Source: Dolomedes plantarius (taxonomy: Eukaryota > Arthropoda > Arachnida > Araneae > Dolomedidae). From it: a stretch of DNA of 64,000 nt. The position numbers and the translations under genes are program-made. This document shows, one piece after another, positions 58,383 through 64,000 of this stretch. The first letter of the stretch is position 1. Every line of letters starts with the position of its first letter. The notes under the pieces are model-generated. The model searched no databases. It worked only from the letters and a program-made list of their open reading frames with translations, and had not been told where the DNA came from. Location of the stretch: assembly GCA_907164885.2 (NCBI GenBank), contig OU015496.1, positions 1,536,093-1,600,092 on the forward strand, read 5' to 3'.

Positions 58383-59040
58383 CTAGCTGAAAACCCGCAC
58401 TTCGCTACGGAGTACATTCAAATTAAATACAACGGTCAATGTATGCAATTAATGCCAAAAAAATAAATATATATATTTATAATAAATACGACGATCAATG
58501 TATACAATTGATGTAAAATATATATATATAATCGCAAGGGATATTTATTTTTTTTTGGATAATATCCAATCGTCTGCTGAATTAGAAAGAAAAAAAATAT
58601 TTTTTTGTCTATTTAGTTGTTATGCACGTGACGATGAATTTATTTAAAGTACCAGAAAAAGAAATAATGTGATCAGCATTTAATAAATTAAATTCTAAAA
58701 ATTTATCTATAAAAATTTACCAAAAATCAGAAAATGGAGGGAAAGATTCGAAAAAGATTTCATTTTAAAGGAATTTTAATGATCTTTCGTGTGATATAAA
58801 TTTTATAACCCTCAAATTATTATTTTAAATGCATACTTAAAAAAAGTTACAAAAACAGCTTAAAAATTTTATTTTAAAAAATCTAAGAAGAATTTTTGAA
58901 AAATCTTTCTTAGTGCACCCCTACACCATAAGAAGAATCGCCATGCAAAATGTCAGCCCTTTGGGTCCAGGGGTTTGGTCTATGCGTTGTATGTCAGTGA
59001 GTCAGTCAGTTACGGAATTGTTTTATACAGTATAGAGAGA
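58383..59040 (-). mobile_element. non-autonomous Helitron, family 1, copy i
   Basis: A|CTAGCTGAAAACCCGCAC at the left and CAGTATAGAGAGA at the right, directly joined to copy j. 658 bp, without insertions; it shows the undisturbed sequence at the site where family 2 inserted into copy b. Confidence 0.85.
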
Positions 59041-59173
59041 CTAGCTGAAAGCCCGAGCTTCGCTACGGAGTTCATTCAAATTAAATACAACGGTCAATGT
59101 ATGCAATTAATGCCAAAAAAATATAAATGTATATATTCATAATACATGCGATGATCAATGTATACAATTTATG

Positions 59174-59246
<73 letters not shown>

Positions 59247-59750
59247 AAAAAATCGTAAGGGATACTAATTTTTTTGGACAATATCCAATCGTCTGCTGCA
59301 ATAGAAAGAAAAAAGAATATTTTTTGTCTATTTAGTTGTTATGCAATTGACGATGAATTTATTTAAAGTCCCAGAAAAAGAAATCACGCGATCGGCATTT
59401 AATAAATTAAGTTCTAAAAATGAATCTTTAAAAATTCACCAGAAATCAGAAAACGGAAGTAAAGATTCGAAAAAGATGTCATTTTAAAGGAATTTTTAGG
59501 ATCTTTCTCGCGATATAAATTTTATAACCCTCAAATTATTATTTTAAAAGCAAACTTTTAAAAAAGTTACAAAACCAGCTTAAAATTTAATTTAAAAAAA
59601 TGTAAGAAGAATTTTTCAAAAATCTCTCTTAGTGCACCCCTACACCGTAAGAAGAATCGCCATGCAAAATGTCAGCCCTTTTGGTCCAGCGGTTTGGTCT
59701 GTACGTTGTATGTCAGTGAGTCAGTTACAGAACTGTTTTATATATATAGA
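59041..59750 (-). mobile_element. non-autonomous Helitron, family 1, copy j
   Basis: Starts CTAGCTGAAAGCCCGAGC directly after copy i and ends TATATAGA before T. Contains a pure (TA)n of about 65 bp at 59176-59241. Confidence 0.85.
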
Positions 59751-60107
59751 TAAAAGACAGAAATCACGTGATGAAAATTAATATTTAAAAATTCACCAAA
59801 AATCAGAAAATCGAGGTAAAGATTCAAAAAAGATTTCATTTTAAAGGAATTTTTATGATCTTTCTCGTGATATTAATTTCATAACCCTCAAGTTATTATT
59901 TTAAATGCAAACTTTAAAAAAGTTACTAAAACAGCTTAAAAATTTAATTTAAAAACATCTAAGAAGAATGTTTCAAAAATCTTTCTTAGTGCACCCCTAC
60001 ACCATAAGAAAAATCTCCATGCAAAATTTCGGCCCTTTAGGTCCAGCTGTTTGGTCTGTACGTTGTATGTCAGTGAGTCAGTAACGGAACTGTTTTATAT
60101 ATATAGA
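59751..60107 (-). mobile_element. Helitron family 1, copy k, truncated
   Basis: Begins in mid-element (GACAGAAATCACGTGATG) immediately after copy j and runs to TATATAGA|T. The 3' CTAG end and about half of the body are missing. Confidence 0.8.
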
Positions 60108-60339
60108 TTACATGCTCACACTACTGTATATCTTTACTAAAAAGTAGAGATTAGCTGAAAAGATTTGTGTATGAATTGCACTAAATAAATGGAAATACAA
60201 TAAAAATTCCTCATAAGGTGTCTCACCAGTGTGTTCTGTACAGAACTCATTTGTTTTGTATTTGTCAAGTAGTATTCTGTATTATAGTTTGTCTCCGGCA
60301 TGTGTACTAAACCGAGAAAATTTTTGACTTCTTTTTACC

Positions 60340-61300
60340 TGGGATCACATTATATATGAGGCCACATTGCTCCCTTTGTACCACCTCAATTTTGATCTAG
60401 CACTCCCAGGGGCGACGCCTGGAGGGCTCGCACCTTCACCAACCTACTGACCTCGTGGAAGGATTTTTCGGTTTACCGATTTAAGGGGACTCACTGCTCT
60501 TAAATCTTTAAAACATTCGATTTTATGAAAAAAATATATGTTAAATCCTGATTATTTCTGAACAAAATAAAGCAAACCGCGTGAAAATATTCCGCTTAGT
60601 TCCGGAGATATTGATATTCTAAATATTTAATTACTGATCAAGTTTATGGTAAGAAAAATTTTAAACTCATTTTTCTCAAAATGTCATTTTGCATCATTCC
60701 GCAACTGATATCTCAAAAACTACGAAACAAAATTCCATGAAATTTTTATCACTGCATAATCATGTTATTTTATTGCGTCCGAACTAGAATTATTGCAATC
60801 ACCTGCACATTTTGTTATTTTTTCGGGGGAAAATTAATGCAAAAATTTAAGGAAATTTTAAGTATATTTTGAGCAGTTTTAAAAAATTTTTTAAAATATT
60901 TTAATGTTGAATGTCTTATGTTCAATTGTATTTTGAATTATTTATTTTAAATATAAAACAGGAATTATACATTTAAGTGTAAAATTAATTTCATAGTTCT
61001 GCACGCAAGCCAGTATACAATAAAAATACTTAAAAAACAAGGTATATCTAAAGCATTAAAAAAAATTATTTTAAATTATTTTGAGAGTGGAAAATTTGTT
61101 TATTAAAATAAATATATCAATTTATTATATACATAAAATTTCGAAAAATTGGGAGTAAATTGAAATAGTTACAGAGAGTCAAAAAGTATGAAAATATGCC
61201 TTATTTCCTCGACTTAAGGGTCGTGAGTCCCCTTAACGTGCCCATATGCGGCCTAGACTCGAAAGCATTTAAGGGGACGAGGGAACTTCAACGTTGAATA
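60340..61300 (-). repeat. tRNA-derived SINE, copy 4, split by a TTAA element
   Basis: Tail part 60340-60484 and a part of the head 61233-61290 are pieces of one minus-strand SINE. In copy 2 (29905) the two lie side by side with a single TTAA (GGGCACGTTAAATTAG). The tRNA-like promoter head is missing here. Confidence 0.75.
60481..61236. mobile_element. piggyBac-type MITE (748-bp core)
   Basis: TTAA-GGGGACTCAC at the left and GTGAGTCCCC-TTAA at the right: a 10-bp terminal inverted repeat and a duplicated TTAA. No coding capacity. Distinct ends and interior from the TTAA element that starts 80 bp further on. Confidence 0.9.
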
Positions 61301-61316
61301 TTGTAATTTTCAACTT

Positions 61317-62048
61317 TTAAGGCGACAATGGACCATGAAAAACTTTTTTTTTATTTATTAACCAATTGCTATGAAATTTTGTATACTTATACAGTGGTGT
61401 TTGGAGATGGAAATTCTAAATTTAAAAAGAAATCAGAATGTAATTAATTAAGATATTAATTAAAATCAGTTTGTTAATTCTCTATTTAAAAATGCTCCAT
61501 GCGCATCAATTTTTGTCTCAGATATCTAATTTTCTCTCTTAAGCTAGCTTTATATAGTTATGATAAAAGTTAGTAGCAATATTTGATTTACAGTCATATT
61601 TATAAAAACTGGAAAAGAAATCGATAAAAATAGGTAATTTTATTCGAACTTTTATCAAAAATATTTTATTTTTGATTGTAAAAATTTTAACTTGTTTTAA
61701 AATAGTATAATGAATTGATTACTAAGTTTTATTCTAACATATACAAATAATCATTTTATGAAATTTTACGAAAATTCAAGAAAAATTATGACTCACGGAA
61801 CAATTTAAACTTACCGAAACGACTTGAAAACTTGTTTTGAGAAAATGGCATTTAAAGTTTTAATTTCAATAACATTGCCATTGTTTACGTTTGAAAAAAA
61901 TAGTTACAATTCGGTTAATAATGATCGGATCAACATACTTTTTTTTAAAATTTAAACCTGATGAGTTGCAGAATCATTTTCTGAAAGAAAAGAAAAATCG
62001 TTTTGGGGGACATATTTTTGTCAATCTGAAGGTCCATTGTCGCCTTAA
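61317..62048. mobile_element. TTAA element with a single satellite-type unit
   Basis: TTAA-GGCGACAATGGACC at the left and GGTCCATTGTCGCC-TTAA at the right, with a core of 724 bp. The internal segment 61432-61665 is a single, slightly diverged copy of the 232-bp unit that is repeated sixteen times in the element at 33841. Flanks of the unit also match. No coding capacity. Confidence 0.95.
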
Positions 62049-62049
62049 C

Positions 62050-62510
62050 TCTATATACAAAACGAGAATAAGTTGTATTCTGTTTACTACATTAATGGCC
62101 CTTAGATTTCAAAATAAGAATTTTTTTTTTGGCAGAAAAATGCCTGTTTTCCAAGAACATTTTCAAAATGCTAGTATTTTTCAAAATGCTCCGTGTGCAT
62201 TCCATGTCATTGAAAAAAAAACCTTACATTTTGAATAGTGTATGTTTATCGTAGATATATCTGTACCTCGGGGGTATAGAACACTATGTCACAATTTCAC
62301 AGGGGAGCTCAAATAAATCCACTTACTTCTTTTTACCTCGACACAATGATAGCACGTGGTGCCATTTTCAATGGGCAGGGTCTCTTCTGTATAAACATTC
62401 ACGCAACAGCTTTTCTCTACTGAAAATAGTGCTGAAAAATGAAGGAATAAAGTTAAACAGTCCGCTTTTAAGAAATGGACTTGGTGTCCTTTACCTCACG
62501 GTATACGGAT
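62050..62510. other. no gene seen
   Basis: No recognisable feature between the TTAA element and the Tc1-like element. Confidence 0.35.
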
Positions 62511-62513
62511 ATA

Positions 62514-63732
62514 CACTGAAGAGCCAAAACATTATGACCACCCCTACATTTTGCAATGAATTCGCCTGGATGACGTGGAAGGCACGTGATCAGGTGGAAG
62601 TGGTATTTAACTGCTGCCGGAGAGTCTGAAGAATCATTCTTTCACTTACTTCTGTGTGTGATGGGAAAGGCTGCGGATCTAAGCGACTTTGATAGAGGGC
62701 AGATTGTAATGGCTCGAAGGCTCGGAACAAGTATTTCCGAAACTGCACGACTCGTGGGTTGTTCGCGACCTACAGTTGTTAGTACTTATGCAAAGTGGAT
62801 TAATGACGGTGAAACCAGCAGTAGACGACATGGTGTGGGACGTCCACACGCTATCAAAGAAAAAGGTAGTCGGAGACTGTCTCGCATGGTGAAGCAAAAC
62901 CGGAGCCAGACAGTGGCTCAGCTGACAGCCCAATACAATGCAGGACCAAGTAGAATAGTATCGCAGCACACTGTTCAGCGGACACTGTTGGATATGGGGC
63001 TACGCAGCAAACGTCCCACTCGTGTGCCTTTGCTGACCAAGCGTCATCGCCAATTGCGCCTGCGCTGGGCCCGGGAACATCGCGACTGGTCCATGGATCA
63101 GTGGGAGAGAGTTGCCTGGTCAGATGAATCACGGTTTGTCATTCATCACGCCGATGGCCGTGTCAGGATACGCCGTCTTCCAGGCGAACTGTTGCTCCCT
63201 CAATGTACAGTAGGTCATACACAGGCCGGTGGTGGCGGTATTATGCTTTGGGGGACGTTCTCTTGGGCGTCTCTGGGACCCGTGATTGTGGTAGAGCAGA
63301 CCATGAATGCTACAGGGTATCTGAACATCATTGCGGACCAGTTGCACCCTTACATGGCCTCTGTTTTTCCAGCTGGAAATGGAATGTTCCAACAGGCCAA
63401 CGCCCCCTGTCACAAGGCTACAATTGTGTTGGAGTGGTTCCAGGAACATGATGCTGAATTCCAGTTAATGTCCTGGCCGCCTAACTCACCGGATCTCAAT
63501 CCGATAGAACACATTTGGGATGTCATGGGACGGCAGCTCAGAGTTCAAAGACCACCAATTCGCAATATGTCGGATTTGCGTGACCGTTGCTGAAACATCT
63601 GGTACAATCTGTCTCCGGCCATCTACCAAGGACTTGTGGCATCCATGCCAAGGCGGGTTGAAGTTGTGTTGCGCGCCAAAGGTGGGCCAACTCGTTATTG
63701 ACAGGTGGTCATAATGTTTTGGCTCTTGAGTG
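62514..63732 (+). mobile_element. Tc1-like element, copy 2 (1219 bp)
   Basis: Ends CACTGAAGAGCCAAAACATT and CACTCAAGAGCCAAAACATT (reverse complement), flanked by TA (62512-62513 and 63733-63734). Complete in length. Nearly identical to the copy at 18804. Confidence 0.97.
62661..63701 (+). pseudogene. Tc1-like transposase, copy 2, nearly intact
   Basis: I choose [13 protein letters not shown] at 62661 as the start because copy 1 begins the same way. To the normal stop at 63699-63701 (GGPTRY) this gives 346 codons, the usual Tc1 transposase length. The N-terminal half has two helix-turn-helix parts ([34 protein letters not shown]) joined by [13 protein letters not shown]. The catalytic half has WSDESRF, then [12 protein letters not shown], then [12 protein letters not shown]. 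There are two lesions. The second catalytic Asp is Ala (copy 1 has QQDNAPCH), and TGA at 63591-63593 replaces a Leu codon (TTA in copy 1), cutting 36 codons. The enzyme would cut and rejoin TA targets; this copy should be catalytically dead. Confidence 0.95.
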
Positions 63733-63734
63733 TA

Positions 63735-64000
63735 TATGTGGGATCCAAAATGTGAATCGGTTCATTAGGACCATCGCAACCCCGTAGACCAGCGAGAGGT
63801 TGCGGGAGGGTGGAGGGGGGTCCAGCGCGAAGCAGACAGAAGGAATTTGGAGGCGGTACAGAACGAAACCTCTCGGGAGCGCCAAGTTTTAAAGGAATGC
63901 GTTTTTAGAAGCGACGGAAAGAATTCCGACATTGACACTTAGAGGAGTGCTGGAGTGTTGAAGGGGGGGGGGACGATTGAGCTTACAACGGATAGACGGT
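63735..64000. other. G+C-rich end of window, no gene seen
   Basis: Composition changes sharply to G- and A-rich (GAGGGTGGAGGGGGG, later a run of nine or more G). No frame or element end recognised. It may belong to another repeat that continues beyond the window. Confidence 0.35.

Overview
The window looks like transposon-dense, A+T-rich animal chromosomal DNA. I find no convincing host gene, rRNA, tRNA gene or CRISPR array. Almost everything recognisable is mobile DNA: Tc1/mariner, pogo-like, hAT, piggyBac-type (TTAA) and Mutator-like DNA transposons, three Helitron-like families, tRNA-derived SINEs, solo LTRs, a non-LTR endonuclease fragment and long (TA)n tracts. The mixture, and the protein flavour of the Tc1, Mutator-like and non-LTR fragments, fit an arthropod. 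My best guess is an arachnid, probably a spider, but that is inference from the repeat repertoire.

Layout. 0.6-3.6 kb: two decayed mariner-like elements, then a non-LTR endonuclease region joined directly to a Helitron helicase C-terminus. 6.1-7.6 kb: a broken Tc1-like element. 7.7-14 kb: SINEs, a solo LTR, a Helitron of family 2 and foldback MITEs. 15.6-20.4 kb: two head-to-tail Helitrons of family 1, the second carrying a family 2 Helitron, then a Mutator-like pseudogene split by a Tc1-like element. 22.9-27.5 kb: a solo LTR, a small hAT, another Helitron, and a Tc1-like element with a BED-finger hAT nested inside. 29.9-31.8 kb: a SINE and a mariner-like transposase of the DD41D type. 33.4-39.0 kb: a Tc1-like element whose transposase is split by a 4.2-kb TTAA-flanked element carrying sixteen 232-bp tandem units. 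39.0-40.5 kb: a second Helitron tandem. 41.6-43.7 kb: a SINE interrupted by a hAT, and a hammerhead-ribozyme-like motif. 44-54 kb: four pogo-like elements, further Helitrons, and a hAT inside a pogo-like element. 58.4-62 kb: a third Helitron tandem, then a SINE interrupted by a TTAA element, then the one-unit relative of the satellite-bearing element. 62.5-63.7 kb: a nearly intact Tc1-like transposase.

The most interesting observation is the pair of related TTAA elements. One (61317-62048) has a single internal unit. The other (33841-38052) has sixteen near-identical units, and after removal of fifteen it has the same length as the first. This looks like a satellite array caught forming inside a transposable element. 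Other points are three exact CTAG|TC Helitron head-to-tail junctions, a 228-bp perfect inverted duplication inside a Helitron, a hammerhead-like motif, a templated-insertion-like scar, and many insertions with exact target duplications, several confirmed by an intact paralogous target in the same window.

No genes here work together as a pathway. The only near-complete coding regions are transposase genes with defined lesions.
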